Shown here piece by piece: positions 8,131 to 17,417 of a stretch of 64,000 nt of DNA. This DNA comes from Streptococcus taonis. Its GTDB lineage: Bacteria > Bacillota > Bacilli > Lactobacillales > Streptococcaceae. Position 1 is the first letter of the stretch. Every line of letters starts with the position of its first letter. The notes under the pieces were generated by a model. That model was given only the letters and a program-made list of their open reading frames with translations, was not told where the DNA came from and made no database searches. The position numbers and the translations under genes were made by a program. The stretch lies in assembly GCF_029948085.1 (NCBI RefSeq), contig NZ_JARZZP010000010.1, positions 1 to 64,000 of the forward strand, read 5' to 3'.

Positions 8131-8544
8131 TTATTGTGCTTGTTGAAATAAACCTTGTTTGAAGTCCCCTTCATAGACTACTTCTTGTTCTGTAGTCAGT
8201 TTTCCTTTTCCTTCAGCTTGGCCATTTACAAAGTCTCCCTCATATACCCAACCTGCTTTAGCTTGGTAGGTACCTTTACCATTGAAGGCTCCATTACTGA
8301 ATTCTCCGGTATAGCTATCACCATTTGCAAAGGTAACAGTTCCCTGACCATTCATCTTACCACGAACTAGGCTTCCATCGTAAACAATGGTATCACCATC
8401 AAGTTTGAGAACTCCCTGCTTGGGAAGATTTGTCAGAAATACTGACCCTGCGCAGACAATGATGACGATTACTGTCGCGATTTCTAGTCGAGGTCGTGTC
8501 AAATGGACACTGTATTTTTCATAGAGTTTCTTTATATTTTCCAT
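8131..8544 (-). CDS. MORN-repeat membrane-anchored protein
   Basis: Small protein of 137 aa. It has a short cytoplasmic N-terminus, one membrane helix at about 20-38 (IATVIVIIVCAGSVFL), then three to four MORN-type repeats with the YDGS/YTGEF/YEGDF pattern (about 55-135). MORN repeats commonly bind lipids or act as scaffolds; no enzyme domain is present and the role is unknown. Start: the ATG at 8542-8544 has GAGAG seven bases upstream; an alternative ATG lies at 8554-8556. The 5' end overlaps the tyrosine phosphatase gene by 26 bases, so the two are probably translated together. Confidence 0.8.
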   Translation of the reverse strand: MENIKKLYEKYSVHLTRPRLEIATVIVIIVCAGSVFLTNLPKQGVLKLDGDTIVYDGSLVRGKMNGQGTVTFANGDSYTGEFSNGAFNGKGTYQAKAGWVYEGDFVNGQAEGKGKLTTEQEVVYEGDFKQGLFQQAQ

Positions 8545-8974
8545 TTTCACTCTCATTTTCTAAGCGACTTAACCAAGCCTGGCAACCAGTTAAAACCCGA
8601 TCGTAAGTTTCTTCAAAATCACCTGTATACCATGGGTCTGGAACGCTTTCAGATGCAAACGCTTGTATCTTATCTTGTTGATCTTGTGGGCACATCTGAT
8701 ATAAGTCAGCGAGGTTAGACTCATCCATACCAATGATATAGTCAAAATACTCAAAGTCATTTTTAGAAATTTGTTGGGAAGTTTTTGAAGTATCATAAGG
8801 AACTCCATGGCTTCGAAAAATTCCTTGTGTCCCTTTGTGGATCGGATTGCCATGTTCCCAGGAAGAAGTCGCTCGGCTTTGAATCTCATATTTGTCAGTC
8901 AAGGATTTCATCACAAATTCCGCCATAGGACTACGACAAATATTACCAAGACAGACAAAAGCAATTTTTTTCAT
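8519..8974 (-). CDS. Low-molecular-weight protein-tyrosine phosphatase
   Basis: Cytoplasmic phosphatase of 151 aa. The phosphate loop CLGNICRS (Cys8 to Arg14, CX5R) is at the N-terminus and the general-acid motif DPWYTG lies near residue 116. The start ATG at 8972-8974 follows AGGAAGAG and gives the family N-terminus MKKIAFVCLGNICRSPMAE; the frame extends five codons further but without an RBS. It lies after yajC and before the MORN gene. Family members dephosphorylate tyrosine kinases of capsule regulation or arginine-phosphorylated proteins; the substrate here is not evident. Confidence 0.92.
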   Translation of the reverse strand: MKKIAFVCLGNICRSPMAEFVMKSLTDKYEIQSRATSSWEHGNPIHKGTQGIFRSHGVPYDTSKTSQQISKNDFEYFDYIIGMDESNLADLYQMCPQDQQDKIQAFASESVPDPWYTGDFEETYDRVLTGCQAWLSRLENESENGKYKETL

Positions 8975-8992
8975 TACTCTTCCTCTCACTTA

Positions 8993-9024
8993 TAGAAAAA
9001 CGGGAATGAGATCCACCCCGTTTT
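8993..9024 (-). terminator. Terminator between yajC and the phosphatase gene
   Basis: Minus-strand AACGGG / CCCGTT stem with a long loop and a T run. It starts inside the yajC stop codon. Confidence 0.6.
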
Positions 9025-9343
9025 ATTCTTCAATAGCACTGCCGTCTTCAATAACAGCTCCTTCAGGTGTCACAGCTTCTTTGACTGGCAAAACAGTTCG
9101 AATTGCACCTAATTCGAAAGTCAAGTATACTCCGTCTACATCAAGTACAATCGTTTTGTTTTCAGTATCAACTTCGTCGACTGTACCGTAGAGACCACCG
9201 ATAGTGATGACTTCGTAGCCTTTTTGAAGTTTGTTGAGGCTCTCCATACGTTTTTCAGCTTGTTTTTTTTGAGAACGTTGCATGAAGAACATCAAGCCGA
9301 ACATCAAAACAAGCATAATCAAGAATGTTAAATTCCCACCCAT
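9023..9343 (-). CDS. yajC: Preprotein translocase accessory subunit YajC
   Basis: Small membrane subunit associated with the Sec translocase (SecDF-YajC). The 106-aa protein has one N-terminal hydrophobic segment (LTFLIMLVLMFGLMFFM, about 5-21), a basic stretch QRSQKKQAEKR and the conserved LQKGYEVITIGGLYGTVDEVD core. The start follows AAAGGAGAAAAA. It stands between tkt and the phosphatase gene, as in pneumococcus. Length is normal for streptococci. Confidence 0.93.
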   Translation of the reverse strand: MGGNLTFLIMLVLMFGLMFFMQRSQKKQAEKRMESLNKLQKGYEVITIGGLYGTVDEVDTENKTIVLDVDGVYLTFELGAIRTVLPVKEAVTPEGAVIEDGSAIEE

Positions 9344-9427
9344 TATTTTTTCTCCTTTGTAATTCAGATAAAACTACTATATCAAATTTCACTTGTTTTT
9401 ACAAGATTGCACCTTGATTTTAGGTCA

Positions 9428-9459
9428 ATAAAAAACCAGAGCAAATGCCCTGATTTTTC
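9428..9459 (-). terminator. Terminator of tkt
   Basis: Minus-strand AAATCAGGGC / GCTCTGGTTT stem (two wobble pairs), ATTT loop and T run, directly after the tkt stop. Confidence 0.82.
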
Positions 9460-11436
9460 TTATTTCAAGTTGTTTACAAGTTCTACTAAGTTTTCAACTG
9501 TAAATCCATATTCTGCTAAAACTTTTGGTGCTGGGGCAGATGCTCCAAAGGTATCAATACCAAGAACTGCTCCATCAAGACCAACGTATTTATACCAGTT
9601 TTGAGTTGCTCCCATTTCAACTGCTACACGGCGACGAACTGCATTTGGTAAGATTTCTTCTTTGTAGGCTGCATCTTGTGCATCAAATACATCTGTAGAT
9701 GGCATGCTGACTACGCGAACTTTTCCACCTTGACTTGCCAATTCTTTAGCAGCTGCAACAGCAAGATTGACCTCTGAACCTGTCGCAATCAAGATTGTAT
9801 CAAAGTCTGCTGCATTTTCATAGACAACATAGGCACCTTTTGCAACCTTGTCAAAGTCTGTTCCTTCTTCGACAGTCAAGTTTTGACGTGTCAAGACAAG
9901 GGCAGTTGGTGTTTTCTCACTTGTCACTGCAAGGTACCAAGCTGCTTGAGTTTCACGCGCATCTGCTGGGCGGAAAACATTTAGATTTGGCATAGCACGA
10001 AGACCTGCTAGGTGTTCAACTGGTTCGTGCGTTGGGCCATCTTCACCAACTGCGATTGAATCGTGGGTGAAGACATAAGTTACAGGAAGACCTTGTAGAG
10101 CTGACAATCGAACCGCTGCCTTAAGATAGTCTGAGAATACAAAGAATGTTCCACCATAAACACGAAGTCCACCGTGAAGAGCCATTCCGTTCAAGACAGT
10201 ACCCATTGCAAATTCACGAACACCAAACTGGATGTTACGATTTAAGCGATTTGCATCATCTTGAAGTCCATCAGTTTTGATGTAAGTCATATTTGAATGA
10301 GCAAGGTCAGCTGATCCACCGAGGAAGGTTGGCAATTTAGCAGCCACAACATTCAAGGCATCTTGGCTTGAGTTACGTGTAGCTTGAGAGAAGCCATTTT
10401 CTAAAGCTGGGAAGTCTTCTGGAGTCACCTCAACTGGATCGTGCCCTTCGATGATTGCTTCCACTTCTGCAGCAAGTTCTGGGTGAGCTTCTTTGTAATC
10501 TGCGACTAGTTTTGTCCATGCTTCGTATGCTGATGCACCACGGTCTGCAACATTTTCTTTGAAATCAGCATAAACTTCTGCCGGGATTTCAAATGGTTCG
10601 TATTCCCAACCAAGGGCTTGGCGAGTTGCTGCAGTTTCGTCTGCACCAAGAGGAGCACCGTGTACGGCATTAGTCCCTTGTTTGTTTGGAGAACCATATC
10701 CAATAACAGTTTTCACTTCGATCAAAGATGGTTTGCCTGAAGCCTTAGCTTCTTCAATAGCAGCATGAATAGCTTCTAAATCTGTTCCATCTTCTACCAA
10801 GGCTGTATGCCAACCGTAGGCATTGTAACGATCGCGAACACTTTCTGTGAATGAATCTTTTGTCTCACCATCCAAGTTGATATCATTTGAATCATAAAGA
10901 ACAACCAACTTGTCTAGTTTTTGCAAGCCTGCATAAGAAGCAGCTTCACTTGAGACACCTTCCATCAAGTCACCATCTCCACAGATAACGTAAGTATAGT
11001 GGTCAAAGATGTTATAACCTTCACGGTTGTACTTAGCTGCAAGGAAACGTTCTGCTTGTGCAAAACCTGTCGCAGTCGCAATCCCTTGTCCTAGAGGACC
11101 TGTTGTTGCATCAACCCCTGCTGTATGACCAAATTCTGGGTGACCTGGAGTTTTAGACCCCCATTGACGGAAGTTCTTCACTTCATCCATACTCACATCT
11201 TCAAAACCAGAAAGGTGGAGAAGGGCATAAAGAAGCATTGATCCGTGACCAGCTGAAAGAATGAAACGGTCGCGGTTAATCCAGTTTGGTTGAGCTGGAT
11301 TGATACGAAGTTCTTTAGTGAATAGGCTGTATGCCATCGGTGCAGCTCCCATAACCACCCCTGGGTGACCTGAGTTGGCTTTATTGATAGCGTCAATACC
11401 TAGAAAACGAATCGCATTAACAGATAGATTTGACAT
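9460..11436 (-). CDS. tkt: Transketolase
   Basis: Thiamine-diphosphate enzyme of the non-oxidative pentose phosphate pathway (658 aa). Visible motifs are [15 protein letters not shown] (about 22-36), the TPP/Mg motif [14 protein letters not shown], and [13 protein letters not shown] in the pyrimidine-binding domain. It lies directly downstream of ulaG. Xylulose-5-phosphate made by the Ula enzymes feeds into this step, so the placement makes metabolic sense, but it has its own promoter. An N-terminal RBS AAAGGAAATTCT supports the start. Confidence 0.97.
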   Translation of the reverse strand: MSNLSVNAIRFLGIDAINKANSGHPGVVMGAAPMAYSLFTKELRINPAQPNWINRDRFILSAGHGSMLLYALLHLSGFEDVSMDEVKNFRQWGSKTPGHPEFGHTAGVDATTGPLGQGIATATGFAQAERFLAAKYNREGYNIFDHYTYVICGDGDLMEGVSSEAASYAGLQKLDKLVVLYDSNDINLDGETKDSFTESVRDRYNAYGWHTALVEDGTDLEAIHAAIEEAKASGKPSLIEVKTVIGYGSPNKQGTNAVHGAPLGADETAATRQALGWEYEPFEIPAEVYADFKENVADRGASAYEAWTKLVADYKEAHPELAAEVEAIIEGHDPVEVTPEDFPALENGFSQATRNSSQDALNVVAAKLPTFLGGSADLAHSNMTYIKTDGLQDDANRLNRNIQFGVREFAMGTVLNGMALHGGLRVYGGTFFVFSDYLKAAVRLSALQGLPVTYVFTHDSIAVGEDGPTHEPVEHLAGLRAMPNLNVFRPADARETQAAWYLAVTSEKTPTALVLTRQNLTVEEGTDFDKVAKGAYVVYENAADFDTILIATGSEVNLAVAAAKELASQGGKVRVVSMPSTDVFDAQDAAYKEEILPNAVRRRVAVEMGATQNWYKYVGLDGAVLGIDTFGASAPAPKVLAEYGFTVENLVELVNNLK

Positions 11437-11489
11437 AGAATTTCCTTTCTCTTTGAGGTGATAGGTCTATCACATATTCTATTTGTACT

Positions 11490-11529
11490 ATTATATGAAA
11501 ATTATCCGTATCGTGCAACATACGGATAA
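11490..11529 (-). promoter_or_regulatory. tkt promoter with the -35 in the loop of a perfect dyad
   Basis: Minus-strand TTGCAC (11513-11518), a 17-bp spacer and TATAAT (11490-11495). A perfect 10-bp inverted repeat, ttatccgtat (11502-11511) and atacggataa (11520-11529), encloses the -35 in its 8-base loop. The dyad may be an operator for an unknown regulator, or a weak terminator for ulaG, since TTTTC follows it. Confidence 0.7.
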
Positions 11530-11550
11530 CCTCCAGAAAAAATTTTTATA

Positions 11551-12642
11551 TTAAAGCAAGGCTTTGAATTGGATATTTGAGTCTTGTTCGAAGCAGTCAT
11601 CAAAACCACGTGGGTGATGATATTCTATTAAGTGTTGGTCTTGAGGATAAGTGTATTTACCACCAACTTCCCAGATAAATGGATGGAAATCGTATTGCAA
11701 GCGATCTTTTCTCATTTTCCAAAGTTCTAGGATTTCATTCGTAGAAGCCATGAAGTTAGACCAGATATCATAGTGAACTGGGATAATGACTTTAGCACGT
11801 AGATTTTCTGCCATGCGAAGTAGGTCGATAGAGGTCATTTTATCTTGGATACCTACTGGGTTTTCACCATAGTTATTCAAAGCAACATCAATTTTGAAGT
11901 CTTTACCATGTTTCGCAAAGTAGTTTGAGAAGTGAGAATCCGCACCATGATAGATGGTTCCACCTGGTGTTTCAAAGACATAGTTAACAGCCTTTTGAGC
12001 CATTTCTTCATCTGTAACAGCCAACCCAGCAAGTTCACCACCTGTTTCGTCAGCTCCATTTACTGGTAGAGTTACCAAGCAAGTACGGTCAAATGATTCT
12101 ACTGCATGAATCTTCATGTCTTTTAGTTCGATAGTATCACCTGGCTTCACAACGATGATTCGTTCTTTTGGAACACCCCAGCCTTCCCAGATTCGACCAC
12201 AATGGTAAGGACCGATAAACTTAACATGCTCTAACTTAGGATTGTTGAGAATCGCTGCAGCTGTGTATGGGTCGATATGGTCACTGTGGAAGTGTGAAAC
12301 CAAGTAGTAATCTAGTTCGTTAATTGCAAATGGATCAATAACCATTGGTTGAACACGCAAGTTTGGTTGCAATTTACGAACACCTGCCATATTTGCCATT
12401 TGGTGTCCACGAACCATATCTTTCACTTTTTTGGTTGATTTTCCACGGTTTGACCAAAGGTCCATGACAACGTTAGCACCACCTGGTGTCTTAATCCAAG
12501 TACCACAGTTACCTAGCCACCACATGGCAAAGTTGCCTTCAGGCACGACTTCTTCTTCGATTTCTTCGTTCAACCATGTTCCCCACTCTGGGAAAGTAGC
12601 TAAAATCCATGATTCTCTTGTAATTTCTTTTACGTTTGGCAT
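11551..12642 (-). CDS. ulaG: L-ascorbate-6-phosphate lactonase
   Basis: Opens the lactone ring of L-ascorbate-6-phosphate to 3-keto-L-gulonate-6-phosphate, the first cytoplasmic step after PTS uptake. The 363-aa protein is of the metallo-beta-lactamase fold, with the metal motif HFHSDH at about 117-122 and further ligands in GADSHFSN and IPVHYD. It is transcribed separately from ulaA-F, downstream of ulaR, from a promoter that shares the Ula element. RBS GGAGGATTTCAA. Confidence 0.95.
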   Translation of the reverse strand: MPNVKEITRESWILATFPEWGTWLNEEIEEEVVPEGNFAMWWLGNCGTWIKTPGGANVVMDLWSNRGKSTKKVKDMVRGHQMANMAGVRKLQPNLRVQPMVIDPFAINELDYYLVSHFHSDHIDPYTAAAILNNPKLEHVKFIGPYHCGRIWEGWGVPKERIIVVKPGDTIELKDMKIHAVESFDRTCLVTLPVNGADETGGELAGLAVTDEEMAQKAVNYVFETPGGTIYHGADSHFSNYFAKHGKDFKIDVALNNYGENPVGIQDKMTSIDLLRMAENLRAKVIIPVHYDIWSNFMASTNEILELWKMRKDRLQYDFHPFIWEVGGKYTYPQDQHLIEYHHPRGFDDCFEQDSNIQFKALL

Positions 12643-12684
12643 TTGAAATCCTCCATATTTTGTTCAAGTTTTCATTTCATACTT

Positions 12685-12765
12685 AGTATAACACCGACCG
12701 AAATATTAAAAAAGACCAAGAAAAACACAGGTTTGTGTTCATCATTGGACTGTGATATTTATGAT
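12685..12765 (-). promoter_or_regulatory. ulaG promoter and Ula operator element
   Basis: The -10 TATACT (12685-12690) lacks a recognisable -35. A 55-bp block at 12711-12765 matches the block upstream of ulaA (19241-19295) at 42 positions. The CTTGGTC edge of the block lies exactly 23 bases from the -10 in both promoters. Within the block, outer arms AGTCCAA / TTGGTCT and an inner ACACA / TGTGT dyad are visible. The block overlaps the last codons of ulaR. A weak -35 plus a fixed upstream site suggests activation by UlaR. Confidence 0.75.
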
Positions 12766-14432
12766 TCATCTAAAAAAGCTTGTATGACTAATTCTTGGTT
12801 GATTAAGAGTTGAATTTCTTCCTGTAATTTTGCTGCAACGTGTTTATCAGATATATAGGTGCCGATAATGGTTGATAGATTGTCCTTGAAGGTTCGACCG
12901 TCTTTTCTAAGGACCTTATTCTTCATAAAGTCTGTTATGCGTAAAATATCTTCTGCCTCAAGTATAGGATTTACCTTTAATACAGGGAAGCGACTCTCAA
13001 GTTCATCGTTTGTTGTGATCAGTAAATCAACCTGAGTAATATCCTCTACGCTTTTGAACTGCTCAGTTGTAAAGACTGCCCCTATCTGTTCATTTGGAAG
13101 ATAGAATCGACATTGTTTAAGTAAGAGTTTAGAAACGCCCACTCCTTCATCACACACAATATAAATCTTCTTGAAATTGTTTTGAATCGATGGAGTATAC
13201 TTTAAAAATCCTCCAACGTGAATGGTCAAATAGGCAATCTCATCATCCGTCAATCGAATCTGCCAGGTTTCTTCTAGTACTTCAGCACATTTTTTTGTAA
13301 TTACGAAAAGTTCACTATACTTGGAACGAATCTGCCGAGTTAAAGGATTTTTTGAGAAAATCCCATAGTTCTTTCTGAATAATAGCGCCTTACAATGAAT
13401 CACAAGATTCCTCAATAAGTCTTCTTTCTGTTCAATCTCCATTCTGGTTTGGGATTCAAAATACCAAATAAACTCTTCTAAAGCCATTCTCAAATGTTGA
13501 AAATCTTTACTTTCTGCATGGATGTCTCGATCTTTTCGATAGGATAACAAAAGAATAGCTAACAGAGATCTATCTAATTCTGAAAACGAGATGCCAAATG
13601 TTTCAAACAAGCGTTCTCCTAGTTTATTAGACACCTGGTATTCTATCCTCTTTCGAATCAATGAAAATTCTTGATCAATTTCTTGATGTTTATCTTGATT
13701 TCGAGTAACGGTATCACACCCTAGTAGAAGATAGGGAAGGACCTGTAACATAAAGGTGACTTCGTGATGGTTTATTTTTTTCCCCAAATCCTGCTCAACC
13801 AATGGAACCTGTTTTTTGAGAAATTGATTGACCTCATCGGAAAGAAGCATCTCACCGTCTAATCGCTCCTTGATTTTTTCCTCTAAAATAGCAACAAAGG
13901 CTGGATTTTCCTCCATAAAGATATGATAGAGAAGGGATTGAAGATACTGGATTTTATTAAGAGGGTGCGCATTTAGATAATAGCCTCGAGATTTACTAAC
14001 TTGAAGCGTTACTTGATACTGCTCCAAGGTTAGTTGGTAACGAATAGTATTTAAATCATTTAGGACCGTATTTCGAGAGACTTCTGTTAATTCCATGAGT
14101 TTTTCAAGCGTGATTCTCTCTTTGGAAATACCAATCAGAAGGAGCATCAGCTGCATCCGCTCATTGGCACTCATGATGTAATCATAAGAATCAACTTCGT
14201 CTAATAATTGACGACAAGCTTCTCTTTGTTCCTCGGTTAAGTGGATACCAATCCGAGGCAGACTGATGATATGCAACTTCTCATCATCCAAAGCATCATT
14301 GATTTTATCAATGTGATAGTAGATTTTTCTTCTAGATTGAGCTAGATCTTTTGAAATGGCCATAATTGTTTTGGACGTTTCTTGATCCATCAAATATTGA
14401 AGCAAGTCACAGCTCGCCTTATCTAAAACCAT
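12759..14432 (-). CDS. ulaR: PRD-containing transcriptional activator of ascorbate genes
   Basis: PTS-controlled transcription factor of the BglG/MtlR type (557 aa). N-terminal helix-turn-helix regions (about 20-60 and 110-135) are followed by two PTS regulation domains, with conserved His in LVIHCKALLF and in AYLTIHVGGF. An EIIB-like domain follows with IVCDEGVGVSKLL, and there is a degenerate EIIA-like tail. Lying between ulaF and ulaG, it is probably the UlaR activator reported for pneumococcus. A terminator precedes it, so it has its own promoter, which I could not define. A poor cre-like match (13 of 15) lies just upstream. Confidence 0.9.
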   Translation of the reverse strand: MVLDKASCDLLQYLMDQETSKTIMAISKDLAQSRRKIYYHIDKINDALDDEKLHIISLPRIGIHLTEEQREACRQLLDEVDSYDYIMSANERMQLMLLLIGISKERITLEKLMELTEVSRNTVLNDLNTIRYQLTLEQYQVTLQVSKSRGYYLNAHPLNKIQYLQSLLYHIFMEENPAFVAILEEKIKERLDGEMLLSDEVNQFLKKQVPLVEQDLGKKINHHEVTFMLQVLPYLLLGCDTVTRNQDKHQEIDQEFSLIRKRIEYQVSNKLGERLFETFGISFSELDRSLLAILLLSYRKDRDIHAESKDFQHLRMALEEFIWYFESQTRMEIEQKEDLLRNLVIHCKALLFRKNYGIFSKNPLTRQIRSKYSELFVITKKCAEVLEETWQIRLTDDEIAYLTIHVGGFLKYTPSIQNNFKKIYIVCDEGVGVSKLLLKQCRFYLPNEQIGAVFTTEQFKSVEDITQVDLLITTNDELESRFPVLKVNPILEAEDILRITDFMKNKVLRKDGRTFKDNLSTIIGTYISDKHVAAKLQEEIQLLINQELVIQAFLDES

Positions 14433-14548
14433 AATTCATACTCCTCTATTTGTCAATCGCTTCCAAAACAACTTTATAATGGTATCACATTCGTACAGAC
14501 TTTGCAATTATATGCTGTAAACTCTTAACAGTGGATACTGACAACTAC

Positions 14549-14588
14549 AAAAGCGAGGCTTGGATCGAAAGGTCCTAGCCTCTTTTCA
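14549..14588 (-). terminator. Terminator of the ulaABCDEF operon
   Basis: Minus-strand stem GAGGCTAGGA / TCCAAGCCTC (one mismatch) followed by GCTTTTG, about ten bases after the ulaF stop. Confidence 0.75.
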
Positions 14589-14598
14589 ATTCAATTTC

Positions 14599-15306
14599 TT
14601 ATTTCTTTTGACCGTAATAAGCATTTGGTCCATGTTTACGTTGGTAGTGCTTTTCTAGGATGTACTGAGGAGCAGGTTCAACCCTTGGATTGATTTGCTC
14701 TGTAAAGCGATTCATCTTAGATACTTCCTCTAGTACAACAGAGTGATAGACAGCATTCTCTGGGTTTTTGCCCCAAGTGAATGGACCGTGATTTCGTACG
14801 ACAATTCCTGGTACTTCAACAGGGTTGAGACCACGACGTTCAAACTCTTCTACGATAACTAGCCCAGTATCTTTTTCATAGGCTACTTCTACTTCATCCT
14901 TGGTCAAACTACGAGCGCAAGGGATTGATCCGTAGAAATAATCCGCATGGGTTGTTCCATAGAAAGGAATATCACGGCCTGCCTGAGCCCAACCAACGGC
15001 TTCCGTCGAATGGGTATGAACCACACTACCAATCGCTGGCCAAGCTTTATATAATTGTACATGAGTTGGAAGATCAGAAGATGGTCTCAAATCTCCTTCT
15101 AGAACCTTGCCATCTAGGTCAGTCACCACCATGTTTTCAGGGGTCAATTCGTCATAATCTACACCTGATGGTTTGATAACAATGACACCGAGTTCGCGAT
15201 TGACTTCCGATACATTGCCCCAGGTAAATTTAACAAGTCCATGTTTTGGCAATGATTGATTGGCATCACAGACTCGTTTACGCATAGTATTAATTACTTG
15301 ATTCAT
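14599..15306 (-). CDS. ulaF: L-ribulose-5-phosphate 4-epimerase
   Basis: Converts L-ribulose-5-phosphate to D-xylulose-5-phosphate, the last step of ascorbate breakdown. The 235-aa protein is of the AraD/class II aldolase family, with GNVSE near residue 31, SSDLPTHVQLY, and zinc ligands in HTHSTE plus a later His in VRNHGPF. The start ATG follows the ulaE stop after a single base, indicating translational coupling. It is the last gene of the operon. Confidence 0.95.
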   Translation of the reverse strand: MNQVINTMRKRVCDANQSLPKHGLVKFTWGNVSEVNRELGVIVIKPSGVDYDELTPENMVVTDLDGKVLEGDLRPSSDLPTHVQLYKAWPAIGSVVHTHSTEAVGWAQAGRDIPFYGTTHADYFYGSIPCARSLTKDEVEVAYEKDTGLVIVEEFERRGLNPVEVPGIVVRNHGPFTWGKNPENAVYHSVVLEEVSKMNRFTEQINPRVEPAPQYILEKHYQRKHGPNAYYGQKK

Positions 15307-15307
15307 C

Positions 15308-16171
15308 TTACATCAAACCTGCTTTCTTAATTAGTGGGTAGAGAAAAGCTTGGGCCTCTTGAATGGCTGCGCGTGTTTCTTCTACAGTTTCACAATTTTC
15401 AGACCACATTTCGATTAGGAAAGGTCCATTATAATTGGTTTGCTTTAAAATATCGAAAGCTTCTTCCCATTTGACACAACCTTGCCCAAAAGGTACGTCT
15501 CGGAACTGGCCCTTTGAACTTTCTGTAACTGCATAAGTATCCTTGAGATGGAGAGCTGCGATGGCATGATGGCCGAGATAAAATTCACTGTAGACATCAT
15601 TATGCCAGGCAGACACATTCCCAATATCTGGATATACAAAGAGGTATGGAGAGTCAATTTCTTTCTCTATAGCCAAGTATTTTTCGATGCTATTGATGAA
15701 AGGATCATCCATAATTTCGATGGCAAGTACCACCTGAGCTTCTTCAGCCCAGTCACAAGCTTTTCTCAAATTTTTGATAAAACGTTGGCGTGTCTGGGGT
15801 GACTTTTCCTCATAGTAAACGTCGTAACCAGCTAATTGAATCGTACGAACTCCCAAATCTTGAGCTAATTCGATACATTTTTTCATGAGTTCCAGAGATT
15901 TTTCCTCTAGAACTGGATCATTCGATCCCAATGGGTAACGACGATGGCCTGAAAAACAGATAGAGGGAATACGAACACCAGTCTCATAGATTGCTTTGAT
16001 AATATCCAAGCGCTCTTCCTTGCTCCAGTCAAGTCTTGCTAAGCGCTCATCACGTTCGTCAATAGACATCTCGACAAAATCAAAGCCTAACTCCTTGGCA
16101 AAATTTAAACGTTCTAGCCAGGTAAAGTGTATCGGGGTTGCCTTTTCATAAATTCCAATTGGACGTGCCAT
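15308..16171 (-). CDS. ulaE: L-xylulose-5-phosphate 3-epimerase
   Basis: Converts L-xylulose-5-phosphate to L-ribulose-5-phosphate. The 287-aa TIM-barrel protein has the family N-terminus RPIGIYEKA and metal-site segments EIMDDPF, YPDIGNVSAW, HLKDTY and FLIEMW. It lies three bases after ulaD and one base before ulaF, so it is a tightly coupled operon member. Confidence 0.94.
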   Translation of the reverse strand: MARPIGIYEKATPIHFTWLERLNFAKELGFDFVEMSIDERDERLARLDWSKEERLDIIKAIYETGVRIPSICFSGHRRYPLGSNDPVLEEKSLELMKKCIELAQDLGVRTIQLAGYDVYYEEKSPQTRQRFIKNLRKACDWAEEAQVVLAIEIMDDPFINSIEKYLAIEKEIDSPYLFVYPDIGNVSAWHNDVYSEFYLGHHAIAALHLKDTYAVTESSKGQFRDVPFGQGCVKWEEAFDILKQTNYNGPFLIEMWSENCETVEETRAAIQEAQAFLYPLIKKAGLM

Positions 16172-16174
16172 GGT

Positions 16175-16840
16175 TTACCCCCAAATTCGTTTGATTTCAT
16201 CCTTAAAGGCACGCGCTGCTCCTGCTGGATCGGCAGCCTCTGTAATTCCACGACCTGCGATAAAGGTAAAGACATCAACGCCTTCAAAGAGTTTGAGAGT
16301 ATCTACATCTAGACCACCTGTTACAGAAACACGGAAGCCCATGTCAATGAGTTTTTTAACCTTATTAAGGTCTTTTTCACCCCAAGTTTCACCAGCAAGA
16401 AGGGCATCACGAGATTGGTGATAGATAGCTTGTGAGATACCTGCATCTAGCCAAAGCTGAGCTTGTTCAAAAGTCCAATCACCATAAAGCTCGATCTGGA
16501 TTTCTCCTCGGTCTCCACGTTCAGCCTTGATAGCCTTTAGAGCTGCTTCCATAGTAGGGATGGTTGCACAACAGATACAAGTCATCCAATCTGCTCCACG
16601 AACGGCATTATTTTTGGCAACTGTTCCACCAGCATCGGCACATTTTGTGTCTGCCACAATCATCTTATCTGGGAAAAGGCTACGTAAAACTTCAACCAAT
16701 TCACTTCCAACTTGAAGCAAGCAAACAGTTCCAGCTTCGATAATATCTACTTCGTGACCAACAGAAACAGCTGCTTTAATCGCTCCTTGCAAGTCTGAAT
16801 GGTCTAATGCAACTTGTAAATTAGGTATTCTTTTTGTCAT
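16175..16840 (-). CDS. ulaD: 3-keto-L-gulonate-6-phosphate decarboxylase
   Basis: Decarboxylates 3-keto-L-gulonate-6-phosphate to L-xylulose-5-phosphate; orotidine monophosphate decarboxylase superfamily. The 221-aa product has PNLQVALDHSDL at the N-terminus, the D-x-K motif VADTKCADAGG and a C-terminal phosphate-binding region FIAGRGITEA. The frame is open 23 codons upstream into ulaC, but the ATG at 16838-16840 follows AGAGGA and matches the family start. The gap to ulaC is 16 bases. Confidence 0.94.
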   Translation of the reverse strand: MTKRIPNLQVALDHSDLQGAIKAAVSVGHEVDIIEAGTVCLLQVGSELVEVLRSLFPDKMIVADTKCADAGGTVAKNNAVRGADWMTCICCATIPTMEAALKAIKAERGDRGEIQIELYGDWTFEQAQLWLDAGISQAIYHQSRDALLAGETWGEKDLNKVKKLIDMGFRVSVTGGLDVDTLKLFEGVDVFTFIAGRGITEAADPAGAARAFKDEIKRIWG

Positions 16841-16856
16841 TTCTTTATTCCTCTTT

Positions 16857-17342
16857 CTAACTTTCCAAATCCAATCCTTCAAGATAAGGGCTATCCTTAG
16901 ATTCTTCAATCATCGCCAAGACATCTTCTTTAGTCTGGCAAGCCTGTAAACGTGCGATAGAATCTTCTAATTCAAACAAGGCAATGATTTGTGGAATGGC
17001 TACACTTGTGTGAATTTTTGAGCTTGTTGCTGCTAATGCAAGCAAAACAGAGACCTCTTTCCCATCTGAAAATACAACAGGATTTTGTAAGGTAATCAAT
17101 GAAAAGGCATCTCTTTGCACCCCAGCTTCTGGTCTAGCATGGGGCATAGCCATACCTGGCATTAAGATATAGTAAGGGCCATACTCTTCAGTTGATTCGA
17201 TGATAGCATCGTAATACTCTGGCAAAATTGCCCCACTTTCAATCAAGGGATCTACTGCTACCTTGACTGCTTCCTTCCAATCTTTAGCCTCTAACCCTAG
17301 TCGGATCGAGTCATTGTCAATTAAAGCTTGTTTTAAATTCAT
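16857..17342 (-). CDS. ulaC: Ascorbate PTS enzyme IIA
   Basis: Cytoplasmic phosphocarrier (161 aa) of the mannitol/fructose-type EIIA family. It takes phosphate from HPr at His68 in MPGMAMPHARPE and passes it to UlaB. RBS GGAGGCAGAT. A strong stem-loop separates it from ulaB, unlike the short gaps elsewhere in the operon, which may set its expression apart from the membrane components. Confidence 0.94.
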   Translation of the reverse strand: MNLKQALIDNDSIRLGLEAKDWKEAVKVAVDPLIESGAILPEYYDAIIESTEEYGPYYILMPGMAMPHARPEAGVQRDAFSLITLQNPVVFSDGKEVSVLLALAATSSKIHTSVAIPQIIALFELEDSIARLQACQTKEDVLAMIEESKDSPYLEGLDLES

Positions 17343-17362
17343 ATCTGCCTCCTTTATTTAAA

Positions 17363-17410
17363 GAGGGGAAGGACAGAAACGATAACTCTCAGTTTCTGTC
17401 CAGCCCCCTC
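17363..17410 (-). ncRNA. Long intercistronic stem-loop between ulaB and ulaC
   Basis: Arms ggacagaaac (17371-17380) and gtttctgtcc (17392-17401) are perfectly paired. They extend outward, past a small internal loop, to gagggg (17363-17368) / cccctc (17405-17410). No T run follows, so this is more likely an mRNA processing or stability element than a terminator. Confidence 0.6.
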
Positions 17411-17417
17411 CAACCTT

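Noticed and set aside
8112-8131. Hairpin acctcct/aggaggt at the end of the MORN gene as a terminator
   Set aside because: No T run follows on the minus strand; the stem overlaps the stop codon and is short.
14433-14548. cre box just upstream of ulaR
   Set aside because: Best match TTGGAAGCGATTGAC is only 13 of 15 and fails at the last two positions.
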